A stretch of 64,000 nucleotides of DNA from Caulobacter radicis (GTDB lineage: Bacteria > Pseudomonadota > Alphaproteobacteria > Caulobacterales > Caulobacteraceae): the NCBI RefSeq assembly GCF_003094615.1, contig NZ_QDKO01000044.1:1-64000 (forward strand), written 5' to 3'. How positions within the stretch are numbered: position 1 is the first letter of the stretch; each line of letters opens with the position of its first letter. Positions 7,948 to 18,770 of the stretch are shown in pieces. The translations under genes and the position numbers were made by a program. The notes beneath the pieces were generated by a model. It was not told the DNA's origin. It saw nothing but the letters and a program-made list of their open reading frames with translations, and searched no databases.

Positions 7948-8562
7948 TCACTGGTCCAGAGGCTCGACCTCCGTCACCTGTCGGCGCCACCGGCCCGGAG
8001 CCTCTCCGGTTAGATGGGTGAAGGCGCGGGTGAAGTGCGCTTGATCGGCGAACCCGCAGGTTAACGCGATCTGGCCCAGGCTTTGGTCCCCTGTGATCAT
8101 CAACCAGCGTGCACGCTCGATACGCTTGCGCGTCACATACTTGGTGAATGGCGAGCCGAAGCTGATCCGAAAGCAGCGGGAGAAATGGCTCGTGCTCAGC
8201 CGCACCTGATCCGCCGCCTCGGCCAAGGTAATCCGGCGTTCAATCCGCTCGTCGATGTAGCGGCCGACACGCCTGACCTGCCAAGGCAGGAGGCCGCCGG
8301 GGCGGCAGGCATCGTCAGGCGACAGCAGACGCCGCGCGGCCGCCAGGTAACGGCGGGCTGCCGACATGTCGTCTTCGAGACGCTCCAGGCCTTCGCGCAC
8401 GAGGAGGTCGATCGTCGCCAGATCTGGGGCCTGCCCCTGAACAGCGCCCGGCCGCGCCCCATCCAGCCAGCGTTCGTCTATGACCGGGCGCGAGAAGGGT
8501 CGCTGCGTGGCCTCGAATGCGCCCGGCGTCGATGTGCGAAGAGGTAGAGATTCAGCGATCAT
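7948..8562 (-). CDS. AraC-family transcriptional regulator
   Basis: 204 residues. The C-terminal 100 residues form the two helix-turn-helix units of AraC/XylS regulators: RITLAEAADQVRLSTSHFSR, FGSPFTKYVTRKRIERARWL, then SLGQIALTCGFADQAHFTRA and GEAPGRWRR. The N-terminal half is short and has no recognisable ligand-binding domain. It is divergent from the RidA gene with about 200 bases between them, so that gene is a candidate target, though a second regulator (LysR) lies just beyond it. Confidence 0.85.
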   Translation of the reverse strand: MIAESLPLRTSTPGAFEATQRPFSRPVIDERWLDGARPGAVQGQAPDLATIDLLVREGLERLEDDMSAARRYLAAARRLLSPDDACRPGGLLPWQVRRVGRYIDERIERRITLAEAADQVRLSTSHFSRCFRISFGSPFTKYVTRKRIERARWLMITGDQSLGQIALTCGFADQAHFTRAFTHLTGEAPGRWRRQVTEVEPLDQ

Positions 8563-8759
8563 GGCGACCTACGCTTTCAGTCAAGGCGAGGCCAGCCGCC
8601 TCCCGTCGAAAGAGTGGTTAGGGAGCGTCCGCACTTCTGGCCAACGGCATTTCGGCGCGACCAATTCTGCATAAATGCAGTTTGAGAGATGCGCCGAATT
8701 CTTGCCATCACTTGCTGACCGGCCCCGTAGCGGGACGCCGGGAATGCAAGGAGATGGGT

Positions 8760-9215
8760 ATGACGAGCACGGCGTTCATCAAGAAGGAAGCCGCCTATCT
8801 GGGTGTGCCGTGGGAGGACGCTTACGGTTACGCCCAAGCGATCAAGGTTGGAAACATCATCCGCGTCTCCGGCCAGCTCAGCCACGATAGCAACGGCAAG
8901 CTGGTCGCGCCGGCGGCGCTGAATGAACAGGGCAAGCCGGCCGATTTTTCGACGATGGAAGCGCAGATGCGCACCACCTACGCCAATGCGGCCAGGCTCT
9001 TGGCGCAGTTCGGGGCCAGCCTGGACAATGTGGTCGAGGAAACGCTCTTCGTTCTCGACGTAGACGCTGCTTTCGCGGTCGCGGCCAAGGTTCGTGGCGA
9101 GGCCTACGACGTCGCGCGCCCCCAGGTCGCCAGCAACCTGATCGGCGTGACGCGGCTGGCCTTCCCCGAGCAGCTGATCGAGATCACCTTTACCGCGGTG
9201 CTGCCGGAAATCTGA
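8760..9215 (+). CDS. RidA (YjgF/Rid) family enamine/imine deaminase-like protein
   Basis: 151 residues from the ATG at 8760, chosen for AAGGAG seven bases upstream. The body (IRVSGQLSHDSNG, MRTTYANAARLLAQFGAS, EETLFVLDVDAAF, AFPEQLIEITFTAVLP) is Rid-like. Canonical RidA has an Arg around the R-P-A motif; here the site reads GVTRLAFPEQ, so the conserved Arg may be retained. Such proteins hydrolyse reactive 2-aminoacrylate or related imines. The 3' end overlaps the convergent LysR gene by 26 bases. Confidence 0.8.
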   Translation: MTSTAFIKKEAAYLGVPWEDAYGYAQAIKVGNIIRVSGQLSHDSNGKLVAPAALNEQGKPADFSTMEAQMRTTYANAARLLAQFGASLDNVVEETLFVLDVDAAFAVAAKVRGEAYDVARPQVASNLIGVTRLAFPEQLIEITFTAVLPEI

Positions 9216-10161
9216 GCGGACGCCAAGGTCCGTCGGGCGCCGCACGCGGATCGCAGGCGTCGCCCAGACGCCCTTCGACGAGATCGCGCTGCCGGCTGAT
9301 CGTTTCGACGCAATGGCTCATGAAGGCGTAGATCCGGCCAGATCGGCGGATATCCGGGTGGGTCAGGAGCCAGAGGTCGTCGCTGAGCGCCGGTTCTATT
9401 GGTCCCACCCTTTCGATATCCGGCGACAGGTCGCCCAGCATGCAAGGTAGATATCCCACGCCCAGGCCAGCGGCGATCGCCGCCGCCGCGCCGGCGACCG
9501 AGTCGGTGCGGTAGGCGATGCTGTCGGCTGGAACGCGGGTCCCGACCAGGTCGGCCGCCTTCAGGCCCGAAAGCCTTCCACCGTACGACACCCATTGACG
9601 CTCGGCGATGGGACGGTCGCCGCCGATCGAACCAGCACACGCCGAGTACGGGGCCCAGGCGATCGTGGCGACCTTCCGCCCGAACAGGTTCTCAGGCGGA
9701 GCCTCGGTGGCCCGGATCGCAATATCCGCCTCACCACGCGCCAGGTTCATCGCACCATTGCCGACGTTCACCTCAACTCGGATCGCTGGGTTCTGGGCCT
9801 GGAACGAGGCGATCATGGGCGTGAGGAAGTAGAGCAGGATCGAGTCGCTCGTGGTGATCCTGAGATCGCCCGCATGACCCTGCGCATGGCCGGAAACCCG
9901 CCGCGCGACGCTGACCACGTCCAACTCCATCCGCCCAGCCAAGGCGACGATCTGTTCGCCCTGCGCGGTGGCGACATAGCCCGTTCGGCGCCGATCAAAG
10001 AGCGCCACGCCAAGCACCTCTTCGACCCTCGACAGGCGGCGCGCGATGGTCGAGCCGTTGATGCCCAGCATGTGGGCAGCGGCCGCGAGCGCGCCTGTCT
10101 CGGCGATCGCGCGGACAATGCGCAGGTCGTCCCAAGAAAGCTTGCTGATTGGGTCTCCCAT
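9190..10161 (-). CDS. LysR-family transcriptional regulator
   Basis: 323 residues from ATG 10161 (MGDPISKLSWDDLRIVRAIA). A TTG 11 codons upstream is possible but sits directly on a GGAGAG sequence. The N-terminal winged helix (GALAAAAHMLGINGSTIARR, EEVLGVALFDRRRTGY) is followed by a periplasmic-binding-like effector domain (DLRITTSDSILLYFLTPMIA, GVGYLPCMLGD). The helix-turn-helix variant INGSTIARRL is typical of the subgroup controlling oxidoreductases. It converges on ridA and overlaps its end, so it may regulate by transcriptional interference as well as by binding. Confidence 0.85.
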   Translation of the reverse strand: MGDPISKLSWDDLRIVRAIAETGALAAAAHMLGINGSTIARRLSRVEEVLGVALFDRRRTGYVATAQGEQIVALAGRMELDVVSVARRVSGHAQGHAGDLRITTSDSILLYFLTPMIASFQAQNPAIRVEVNVGNGAMNLARGEADIAIRATEAPPENLFGRKVATIAWAPYSACAGSIGGDRPIAERQWVSYGGRLSGLKAADLVGTRVPADSIAYRTDSVAGAAAAIAAGLGVGYLPCMLGDLSPDIERVGPIEPALSDDLWLLTHPDIRRSGRIYAFMSHCVETISRQRDLVEGRLGDACDPRAAPDGPWRPLRFPAAPR

Positions 10162-10548
10162 GCGGGGCGTTTGCTCAGGCTCGGTCGTCGTCAACTCTCC
10201 GCATCAAGCGACTTCAGCGCCTGCTGTATGGTCGGGCTTTCCCGAAACTAAATGGTCTATTTGGCCAAGACGCCGGTAGCGCGATTTGCAGGTCTGATAC
10301 GACACCCCATTAGGCGTGATGCGGGTCCGACTTTGCCGCCGGCCCCGAACTTCTCCATCGCGCTAGCCAAGGCCAAAAACAACTTTCGCGGCGGCGACGC
10401 CAAGCGTGGAGCACCGGGCGATGAACACCTGTATGTGCGCCAAGGCTCGATCTCACCCGACCGCCGGCGACCTGAACGTCGTGCTCCTGGCGGTGGGCTA
10501 ATGTCGGCTGTTGGCGCACTTCACCACCCCGGAGCAATAAACTTGGGC
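10162..10548. other. intergenic, only a repeat copy seen
   Basis: No credible gene. Contains one copy of the dispersed repeat at about 10472-10518. The frames here have poor codon use. Confidence 0.4.
10472..10518 (+). repeat. dispersed two-hairpin repeat copy
   Basis: CTGAACGTCGTGCTCCTGG then CGGTGGGCTAATGTCGGCTG and TTGGCGC; closely like the copy at 28315 and fitting the consensus described at 14993. Confidence 0.6.
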
Positions 10549-11040
10549 TCAGCGTATCGGCGGCGCCGCCGCAAGCATGTCCGCATTTAGCGCCTGCAGG
10601 CTCGACCGCATCGCAGCGATCTGTTCCGCAGATAGCGGCAGGCGGTCGACGACACCGCGCCGCACCTGCAGAACCTGGTCTCGCAGCGCCCAGCCGGCGT
10701 CCGTCAGGTCGACCCACACCCTGCGCTCGTCGACCTCGTCACGCACGCGGCGCAGCAGGCCGGCGGTCTCCATCCGCTTGACGAGCGGCGTCACCGCGCC
10801 GGTATCCATGCAAAGGCTGCGGCGCAGGTCGCCCATGCTGGTACGCTCAGTCCGCTCCCACAGAGCAATGAGGACCAGATACTGCGGATGGGTCAGGCCC
10901 AGGGGTTCAAGCAAGCCGCGATAGATCTTGGTGACGAGACTGCTCGCCACCTGGAGAGCTAGGCATAGCTGCTTGTCGAGATGCAGTTCGTCATAGGCCG
11001 CCTGAGCACTTGGCGTTGGCGAGGGGGTGGGGGATGGCAT
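10549..11040 (-). CDS. MarR-family regulator, OhrR-like
   Basis: 163 residues from ATG 11040 (MPSPTPSPTPSAQAA). The frame opens further upstream, but the family N-terminus begins here. LDKQLCLALQVAS places a cysteine where OhrR has its peroxide-sensing Cys. LEPLGLTHPQYLVLIALWER, SMGDLRRSLCMDTGAVTPLV and RRVRDEVDERRVWVDLT form the winged helix. OhrR represses organic-hydroperoxide reductase genes. No ohr gene is near, so its target is elsewhere or it is autoregulated. The divergent chemoreceptor gene starts about 170 bases away. Confidence 0.8.
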   Translation of the reverse strand: MPSPTPSPTPSAQAAYDELHLDKQLCLALQVASSLVTKIYRGLLEPLGLTHPQYLVLIALWERTERTSMGDLRRSLCMDTGAVTPLVKRMETAGLLRRVRDEVDERRVWVDLTDAGWALRDQVLQVRRGVVDRLPLSAEQIAAMRSSLQALNADMLAAAPPIR

Positions 11041-11210
11041 TGCGGACGCTCGCCCTAACTTCGGTCCACAGGACTCGATGGGAGGCAGAGATAGGTCGCC
11101 AACGTTAACGCGGAGTTGCATCTGCCGAAAGTGAAAATATCAAAGTCGATATAATCATGTCTTAAGCATCGCCGTTTAAACCGGCTCCATTCGTTGTTTT
11201 GGAGATCGGA

Positions 11211-12611
11211 ATGTTCGGCATCGACGGCAGGCAGGCGAGAGCTCTTCGCGAACGAGTCACCGAGCTGGAGGCGATCGTCGCGGCGGTTCGTCGCTCCCAG
11301 GCGGTGATCGAGTTCGAGCTGGACGGCACGATCATCGACGCTAACGAGAATTTCCTGGCCACGATGGGATATCGGCTCGAGGACATCCGCGGCCGAAATC
11401 ACAGCCTGTTCGTTGCTGCGGAGGATGCTGCAAGCGCGGAGTATGCCCGCTTCTGGGAGCGCCTTCGGGCCGGTGAGTTCTTCGCCGACGCTTTTCGCCG
11501 GGTCGGCGCGGGCGGAGCGGAGGTGTGGATCCAGGGCACGTACAACCCCGTGTTCGACGCGGAAGGCAAGCCCTACAAGATTATCAAGTTCGCGAACGAC
11601 ATCACCGAAGCGCGGCGGCGACAAGCGGCCGATCTCGCCGAACGCGATCGCGCCGAAGCAGTGCAGAGCCGCGTGGTCTCGACCCTGGCGTCGTGCCTCG
11701 CACGACTCGCGAGCGGCGATTTGACCACGCGCATCGAGGCGGACTTCTCAGGCGACTTCGACCGTATCAAGCAGGACTTCAACAGCTCGGTGAACAGTCT
11801 CGCTGAAGCCATGGGCGCGATCGCCGACACCACGGACAACCTGCAGGCAGGGTCCGGTGAAATCGCCAGCGCGGCCGAGGACCTGTCGCGCCGCACAGAG
11901 CAGCAAGCCGCCAGTCTCGAGGAGACAGCCGCGGCCCTCGATCAGATCACCGCAACGGTGCGGACGAGCGCCGACGGCGCTCGCCAAGCCTCCCTCGCCG
12001 CGTCGCACGCCAAGAGCGACGCCAGCGCTTCGGGAGAGGTGATGCGGAACGCCATCCTCGCGATGGAAGCGATCGCCCAGGGCTCTGGCCAGGTCGGCCA
12101 GATCGTCGGGGTGATCGACGAGATCGCCTTTCAGACCAACCTCCTTGCGCTGAACGCCGGGGTGGAAGCTGCCCGCGCGGGAGAGGCCGGTCGCGGCTTC
12201 GCCGTCGTCGCCCAGGAGGTCCGCGCCCTGGCTCAGCGTTCAGCCGAAGCGGCCAAGGAGATCAAGAGCCTGATTTCCACCAGCAGCCAACAGGTGACGC
12301 ACGGCGTGGAACTGGTCACGAAAACGGGTCAGGCGCTCAGCGAGATCGTCGACAAGGTGACGGACATCGACGGACTGATCGGCGCAATCTCGCGCTCGGC
12401 GCAAGAACAGGCCGCGAGCCTCAACCAGGTCAATGCGGCCGTCAATCAGATGGATCAGGTCACGCAACAGAACGCGGCGATGGTCGAGGAAGCCACGGCC
12501 GCCGCCGCCAACATCGAGAGCGAAAGCCGGCACCTTGCCCGCCTGATGTCGCGCTTTGAGACCGGCGCGCGCACCCGGACGACCCAGTGGTCGCGGGACC
12601 TTGCCGCGTGA
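11211..12611 (+). CDS. soluble PAS-type methyl-accepting chemotaxis protein
   Basis: 466 residues from ATG 11211 (GGAG just upstream). No membrane segment. Residues about 20-130 form a PAS/PAC sensor ([32 protein letters not shown]), as in haem- or flavin-binding aerotaxis-type receptors. A HAMP-like linker follows ([16 protein letters not shown]), then the long coiled-coil signalling domain with the hairpin tip [20 protein letters not shown]. Chemosensory arrays require CheA/CheW, which are not in this window, so it would join chromosomally encoded arrays. The tail has no CheR-docking pentapeptide that I can see. Confidence 0.9.
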   Translation: MFGIDGRQARALRERVTELEAIVAAVRRSQAVIEFELDGTIIDANENFLATMGYRLEDIRGRNHSLFVAAEDAASAEYARFWERLRAGEFFADAFRRVGAGGAEVWIQGTYNPVFDAEGKPYKIIKFANDITEARRRQAADLAERDRAEAVQSRVVSTLASCLARLASGDLTTRIEADFSGDFDRIKQDFNSSVNSLAEAMGAIADTTDNLQAGSGEIASAAEDLSRRTEQQAASLEETAAALDQITATVRTSADGARQASLAASHAKSDASASGEVMRNAILAMEAIAQGSGQVGQIVGVIDEIAFQTNLLALNAGVEAARAGEAGRGFAVVAQEVRALAQRSAEAAKEIKSLISTSSQQVTHGVELVTKTGQALSEIVDKVTDIDGLIGAISRSAQEQAASLNQVNAAVNQMDQVTQQNAAMVEEATAAAANIESESRHLARLMSRFETGARTRTTQWSRDLAA

Positions 12612-12642
12612 CCGCTCGGGCAACCCAGGGCTCGCTTCGTCT

Positions 12643-13443
12643 ATGAACGTTCAGCGTCGCAACAACGTCACCATTGAGGGCGAGGGATCGCGGACGCTGA
12701 TGTTCGCCCACGGCTATGGCTGTGATCAGTCCATGTGGCGGCTGGTTGCCCCGCACTTTCTCGCCGACAAGGTCGTTCTGTTCGATCACGTCGGAGCAGG
12801 AGACTCTGACGTCAGCGCTTACCAACGTCAGAAATACGCTGGTCTGGCCGGCTATGCCGAGGACGTGATCGAGATCTGCGAGGCCCAGGGGCTTCGCGAG
12901 GTCGTCTTCGTCGGCCATTCGGTAAGCGCCATGATCGGCGCCCTGGCGGCGATCCGTCGGCCTGACCTCTTCAGTCGCCTGATCATGATCTGCGCCTCGC
13001 CGCGCTTTGCTAATGACGAAGGCTATGGCGGCGGGTTCGATCAGGCGGACCTTGAGGATCTGATCGAGCTGCTCGCCAAGAACCAGCTGGACTGGTCGTC
13101 TGCGCTCGCCCCGGCCGTGGTCGGCGATGCCGGCTTCCAGGCCGAGTGGCGTGACAAGGTGTGCCGGATCGACCCGGTCATCGCCGAGGACTTCGCCCGC
13201 GCGACCTTTCTTTCAGATCATCGCTCGGATTGCCGGAGCGTCTCGACCCCGACCCTACTCATCGAGTGCAGCGACGACGCGCTCGCACCCGCAACCGTCG
13301 GCGCCTTCGTTCATGAGGCGATCGCTGGCAGCCAGCGCGTCGTTCTGCAGGCGACGGGGCACAGCCCCCACCTTACGGCGCCCGACGCTGTCCTCGACGC
13401 CATGCGCGCCTTTCTCGCGGGCGCTCCGGCCGCAACGGCCTGA
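12643..13443 (+). CDS. RsbQ-like alpha/beta hydrolase
   Basis: 266 residues from ATG 12643 (MNVQRRNNVTIEGEG). The fold signature of the RsbQ/strigolactone-receptor-like family is clear: LMFAHGYGCDQSMWR oxyanion strand, VVFVGHSVSAMIG nucleophile elbow (Ser), ECSDDALAP (Asp) and GHSPHL (His). In Bacillus, RsbQ supplies a small hydrophobic ligand to its partner sensor RsbP. Here the gene is followed after eight bases by a PAS-containing hybrid kinase, the usual proteobacterial partner. I infer that the hydrolase makes or modifies the ligand read by that PAS domain. Confidence 0.85.
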   Translation: MNVQRRNNVTIEGEGSRTLMFAHGYGCDQSMWRLVAPHFLADKVVLFDHVGAGDSDVSAYQRQKYAGLAGYAEDVIEICEAQGLREVVFVGHSVSAMIGALAAIRRPDLFSRLIMICASPRFANDEGYGGGFDQADLEDLIELLAKNQLDWSSALAPAVVGDAGFQAEWRDKVCRIDPVIAEDFARATFLSDHRSDCRSVSTPTLLIECSDDALAPATVGAFVHEAIAGSQRVVLQATGHSPHLTAPDAVLDAMRAFLAGAPAATA

Positions 13444-13451
13444 AAGACTCT

Positions 13452-14996
13452 ATGCCTCTCCCGCCCGCCGAAGAGTTCTATGATCTCGCGCCTTGCGGCC
13501 TGCTGAGCCTGGATGCGGAGCTGACGATCAGGTCGGCCAACGCCTACTTCCTGCAGATGGTGGGCTTGGCGGATGGGGCGCTTGCCGACGGGTTGAAGTT
13601 CACCGCCCTCCTGAGCGTGGCGAGCCGGATCTTTGTGCAAGGCCGCTTGCAGGCGCAATTGGCCCTGGCTGGCCGAGTCGAGGAGATCGCGCTGGACCTC
13701 GCGCGCTCTGACGGGCGGCGCGTGCCCGTGATGATCAACGCCGCGCAGGCGCGGGACGCCCACGGGCGCCCCGGCGCCATCCACATGGCGATCAGCCAGG
13801 CCGTGGCCACCCGCGCCTACGAGGCTGAAGTGCCCAAGGCGCGGCAGGAGGCCTTGAGCGCCCTGCGGGTGAAAGCAGACTTCCTGGCCAATATCAGCCA
13901 CGAAATCCGCACGCCGCTGAACGGCGTCATTGGCGTCGTCGGCGCGCTCGGTCGCACCGTTCTCTCGCCCCAGCAGAGGGAGATGGTCGCGCTGATCGAG
14001 GCCTCCGCCGTAACCCTCGAGCGGCTGGTCGGGGACATACTGGAAATCTCACGGGTCGAGGCGTCAGGGCTCGCGTTGAGCATCGGCGCCTTCAGACCCG
14101 ACGAGGAGCTTCGCGGTGTCCTGGATCTCGCCGCGCTCAACGCGCGCGCCAAAGGGCTGGCTTTCGAGGTCGTCAGCGGGCCTGGCCTGGACCGGACGTT
14201 CCTGGGGGACGGGGTGCGGCTGAGACAAATACTGACCAACCTCACGTCCAACGCGATCAAGTTTACCGAGCAAGGCGTGGTGCGTGTTGAGCTGACGGTG
14301 GAAATCGCCGAGGACGCGCCAACCTTGGTGTTATCAGTGCGGGATACCGGGATCGGTTTCGATCCGCATCAGGCCGACGCTCTCTTCGAGCCCTTTCACC
14401 AGGTCGATGCCGGCATCAGCCGGCGCGTCGGCGGCGTCGGGCTGGGCTTGTCGATCAGCAAGGCCCTCGTCGAGGCCATGGGCGGATCGATCAGCGCCCG
14501 TTCGGCGATCGGGGAGGGAAGCGCCTTCACCGCACGGATCCCTGTCCAAGCGGTCGATGATCCGGCTGCATCAGATCGCCCCGAAACGCCGGCCGACCTG
14601 GAGCGCGCCTTGCGCGTGCTGCTCGTGGAAGACAACGAGATCAATCAGCGGGTCGTCCAGATGATCTTGGAGCAGGCGGAGATCGACCTCACCATCGCGG
14701 CGAACGGAGCGCTGGGGCTTGACGCTTGGCGCGGTCAGGACTTCGACTTGGTGTTGATGGACATGCAGATGCCGGTCATGGACGGTCTAACAGCTATCCG
14801 CGCCATGCGGGCGGAGGAGGCGAGTGGACTTCAAGGCCGCAGAACACCCATCGCCGTCCTGAGCGCCAACGCGATGGAGCACCACCGCGCCGAGGCCCTT
14901 GAGGCTGGCGCAGATTCGCATATCGCCAAGCCCATTTCCGCCGCCGCCCTGCTCAATGGCATCCAGAAGACGCTGTCTTCCCAGTTTAGGGACTGA
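13452..14996 (+). CDS. hybrid sensor histidine kinase (PAS-HisKA-HATPase-REC)
   Basis: 514 residues, soluble. Order: PAS (about 5-120; YDLAPCGLLSLDAELTIRSA), HisKA with phospho-acceptor in NISHEIRTPLNG (about 150), HATPase with LTSNAIKFT, DTGIGF and GLGLSI, then a receiver domain (about 385-510; LLVEDNEINQR, LVLMDMQMPVMDG, IAKPIS). No output domain, so the signal must go to a phosphotransfer protein elsewhere. The preceding RsbQ-like gene is almost certainly cotranscribed and functionally linked. The stop codon lies within the first bases of a dispersed repeat, so the very C-terminus may have been reset by that insertion. Confidence 0.92.
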   Translation: MPLPPAEEFYDLAPCGLLSLDAELTIRSANAYFLQMVGLADGALADGLKFTALLSVASRIFVQGRLQAQLALAGRVEEIALDLARSDGRRVPVMINAAQARDAHGRPGAIHMAISQAVATRAYEAEVPKARQEALSALRVKADFLANISHEIRTPLNGVIGVVGALGRTVLSPQQREMVALIEASAVTLERLVGDILEISRVEASGLALSIGAFRPDEELRGVLDLAALNARAKGLAFEVVSGPGLDRTFLGDGVRLRQILTNLTSNAIKFTEQGVVRVELTVEIAEDAPTLVLSVRDTGIGFDPHQADALFEPFHQVDAGISRRVGGVGLGLSISKALVEAMGGSISARSAIGEGSAFTARIPVQAVDDPAASDRPETPADLERALRVLLVEDNEINQRVVQMILEQAEIDLTIAANGALGLDAWRGQDFDLVLMDMQMPVMDGLTAIRAMRAEEASGLQGRRTPIAVLSANAMEHHRAEALEAGADSHIAKPISAAALLNGIQKTLSSQFRD

Positions 14997-15041
14997 AGGT
15001 CCAGTTTATGGAAGTGCGCCAACGGCTGCTATTGGCGCTGG
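14993..15041 (+). repeat. dispersed two-hairpin repeat copy
   Basis: Reference copy: GACTGAAGGTCCAGTTTATG, then GAAGTGCGCCAACGGCTGCT and ATTGGCGC. Two small inverted repeats (TCCAG/CTGGA-like and GCGCCAA/TTGGCGC) define the element. Further copies lie at 10472, 19558, 20968, 21673, 25019, 28315, 32645 and 42074, all in this orientation. Confidence 0.7.
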
Positions 15042-15092
15042 CAGGACCGTCAAGCGGTTGGCCCCTGAGGCTTTGGAGTAGCGGACTTCAAC

Positions 15093-15120
15093 CAAAGAAA
15101 GAGGGGCCCGAAGGCCCCTC
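15093..15120 (-). terminator. intrinsic terminator of groESL
   Basis: On the minus strand GAGGGGCC-TTCG-GGCCCCTC is followed by TTTCTTT, 28 bases past the groEL stop. A classic hairpin plus U-tract. Confidence 0.8.
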
Positions 15121-15147
15121 GAAGTTAGCGTCCGCTAGGCGCGATGA

Positions 15148-17134
<1,987 letters not shown>

Positions 17135-17202
17135 GCATAACCTCCAGATGCAAAACAGAATGTGATGGGTCCACCGGGCTCGCACCTAGCGGACGGACGT
17201 CA

Positions 17203-17230
17203 AGCTAGGCGGCGCCGAAGAGGCTTCAAG
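17203..17230 (-). promoter_or_regulatory. sigma-32-type heat-shock promoter for groESL
   Basis: Minus strand: CTTG, exactly 17 bases, then CCTAGCT. This fits the alphaproteobacterial heat-shock consensus CTTG-N17/18-CYTATnT in all but the third A/T-rich position. The same layout recurs before hsp20 (17823). No CIRCE inverted repeat was found, so control is probably by RpoH rather than HrcA. Confidence 0.6.
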
Positions 17231-17460
17231 AGCCCGCGGTGAAAATTTTTCGACGGGGTTGGATCCGCCCCTGGCGGCCGTTTGCGATGGTCCCTGACGG
17301 CTTGACGCTTCCAGCGCCTGGGCCAAAAAATCAGCGCACGCGAATGCGCGTGATCGGCGTTCGCTGACGGGAAAGGATCAAAGAACAGGAGGTTCGATTT
17401 GCCCCGCGCCCGTGTCTCTAACGCCAAGCGCCTGGTCGCTATCGCCTGAGGACGCCGCCC

Positions 17461-17727
17461 ATGGACAGGGATTTTCTCAAGCAGCTCGACGGCTACGGCC
17501 TGGCGACCGCCCAAATCCACTACTATCGGCTCGACTATCCGGCCGTGCTTCAGCTCTACGTCTGGCAGGAATACGACCTTGCTCCGCGCTTTCCCATGCT
17601 GCAGGCCTTTCTCGACCATTGGCGGCGCGAGATCGAAGCCGCGCTGCACTCGGTCCAGGTCGCCCACCATCGATTGATCGGTCCGTCGGAGTGGCGAGCC
17701 GTCAATGGCGTGATCTCGCTGCATTAG
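17461..17727 (+). CDS. usg: Usg family protein
   Basis: 88 residues, matching the Usg family first noted upstream of the trp genes in Caulobacter: FLKQLDGYGLATAQIHYYRL, VLQLYVWQEYDLAPRFPMLQ, LDHWRREIEAALHSVQVAHH and a C-terminal VNGVISLH. Length is typical of the family. Biochemical function is unknown. It lies between the divergent groESL and the hsp20 unit. A GGAGG sequence at about 17389 is too far to serve this ATG, so initiation is weak or uses the shorter GAGGA nearby. Confidence 0.85.
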   Translation: MDRDFLKQLDGYGLATAQIHYYRLDYPAVLQLYVWQEYDLAPRFPMLQAFLDHWRREIEAALHSVQVAHHRLIGPSEWRAVNGVISLH

Positions 17728-17822
17728 CCCCCGGCAAGCCATGCGCGGTGGCTCGGCTCCGCCTTGGCTTTGGGCCCGGTGACACCTTGGTTCACGGATC
17801 GAAAAATTTCTGATGCGAGCGT

Positions 17823-17850
17823 CTTGACGCGTTTCGGCCGTGTCCTAATT
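17823..17850 (+). promoter_or_regulatory. sigma-32-type heat-shock promoter for hsp20
   Basis: CTTG, 17 bases, CCTAATT, the same spacing and near-identical -10 as the groESL promoter at 17203-17230. It lies about 100 bases upstream of the hsp20 start. Confidence 0.6.
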
Positions 17851-17948
17851 CATCGCCTGCTTGCCGGGCGCCGACAGGGCCTGGCCCTGGGGCGCATAGC
17901 GCGTGGCTCGGCGCCCCTCATGTCCAACTTGCTTTCGAGGAGATGGAA

Positions 17949-18431
17949 ATGAGCACTGTTTTTGATTTCAGCCCTCTCTACAGCTCCATGATCGGTGTGG
18001 ATCGCATGGTCGATCTCGTCGAGACCGCGCTCCGCACCGAGGCGAGCGCCAGCTATCCTCCGTTCGACATCGAGAAAACCGGCGAGACCGCCTACCGCAT
18101 TTCGCTGGCGGTCGCGGGCTTCGCGCCGAAGGATCTCGAGGTCGTGGCCCAGCCGAACCTCCTGGTGATCAAGGGCCGAAGGGCGGCGAACGAAGACCAG
18201 GGCGCGCGAACCTTCCTTCACCAGGGCCTGGCCCACCGCGCGTTCGAGCGCCGGTTCGAGCTGGCCGACTATGTCGTGGTCAAGGACGCCGTCCATGCCC
18301 ATGGCGTCTTGTCGATCGATCTGGTCCGCGAGGTGCCCGAGGCCTTGAAGCCCAAGCAGATTGCGATCGGGGTCGGCGCGCGCCAGCAGGCGCTGGAGCT
18401 CAAGCCGGCCAAGACGCGCAAGGCCGCGTAA
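17949..18431 (+). CDS. small heat-shock protein Hsp20/alpha-crystallin
   Basis: 160 residues from ATG 17949 (GAGGAG six bases upstream). Resembles IbpA/HspC proteins of alphaproteobacteria: N-terminal FDFSPLYSSMIGVDRMVDLV, alpha-crystallin domain YPPFDIEKTGETAYRISLAV through RAFERRFELADYVVV, and a C-terminal IAI motif that docks neighbouring subunits. It holds unfolding proteins in a refoldable state. A heat-shock-type promoter precedes it, and two small genes follow in the same direction. Confidence 0.92.
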   Translation: MSTVFDFSPLYSSMIGVDRMVDLVETALRTEASASYPPFDIEKTGETAYRISLAVAGFAPKDLEVVAQPNLLVIKGRRAANEDQGARTFLHQGLAHRAFERRFELADYVVVKDAVHAHGVLSIDLVREVPEALKPKQIAIGVGARQQALELKPAKTRKAA

Positions 18432-18441
18432 GGAGCTGGCC

Positions 18442-18705
18442 ATGCGCACGCATACCCATGCGAAAGATCGGGCTCGGCCATGGCCCGTTCGGCCGGCGGT
18501 CGGCTTCCTCCACCCCTTGGAGGTGCTGAAGGATCAGGATCTCGATCTCGCCGAAAAGCGCGAAATCCTGGCGGCCTGGGCTTCCGATGCGAGCGCGGTC
18601 GAGCATCGGCCCAGTCAGAGATGGCTCTTGGGAACGCCCGCGCCTGTGCCGCTCAGCGAGGTCCTGTCCGCGCTGCGCCGCCTGGACCGCGACCTGTTCT
18701 CTTGA
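18442..18705 (+). CDS. conserved small protein, hsp20-linked
   Basis: 87 residues starting 10 bases after the hsp20 stop, so cotranscribed. Core: GFLHPLEVLKDQDLDLAEKR, then ILAAWASDASAVEHRPSQRW and EVLSALRRLDRDL. I recognise the pattern as a small conserved protein found in stress-related loci of alphaproteobacteria, without known activity. Mostly helical and acidic. Confidence 0.75.
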   Translation: MRTHTHAKDRARPWPVRPAVGFLHPLEVLKDQDLDLAEKREILAAWASDASAVEHRPSQRWLLGTPAPVPLSEVLSALRRLDRDLFS

Positions 18706-18770
18706 GTTGGGGCGGGCGGCCGGCCAGCCGATGGTCGGCCGCCACTTCGCTCCGCTCGCTGCTTTGCGTT

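Noticed and set aside
8618-8660. Possible further copy of the dispersed repeat
   Set aside because: Only CGTCCGCACTTCTGG and a partial second half match; too degenerate to count.
17301-17328. Third heat-shock-like promoter (CTTGAC) before usg
   Set aside because: At 17-18 bases the -10 reads GCCAAAA, not CYTATnT.
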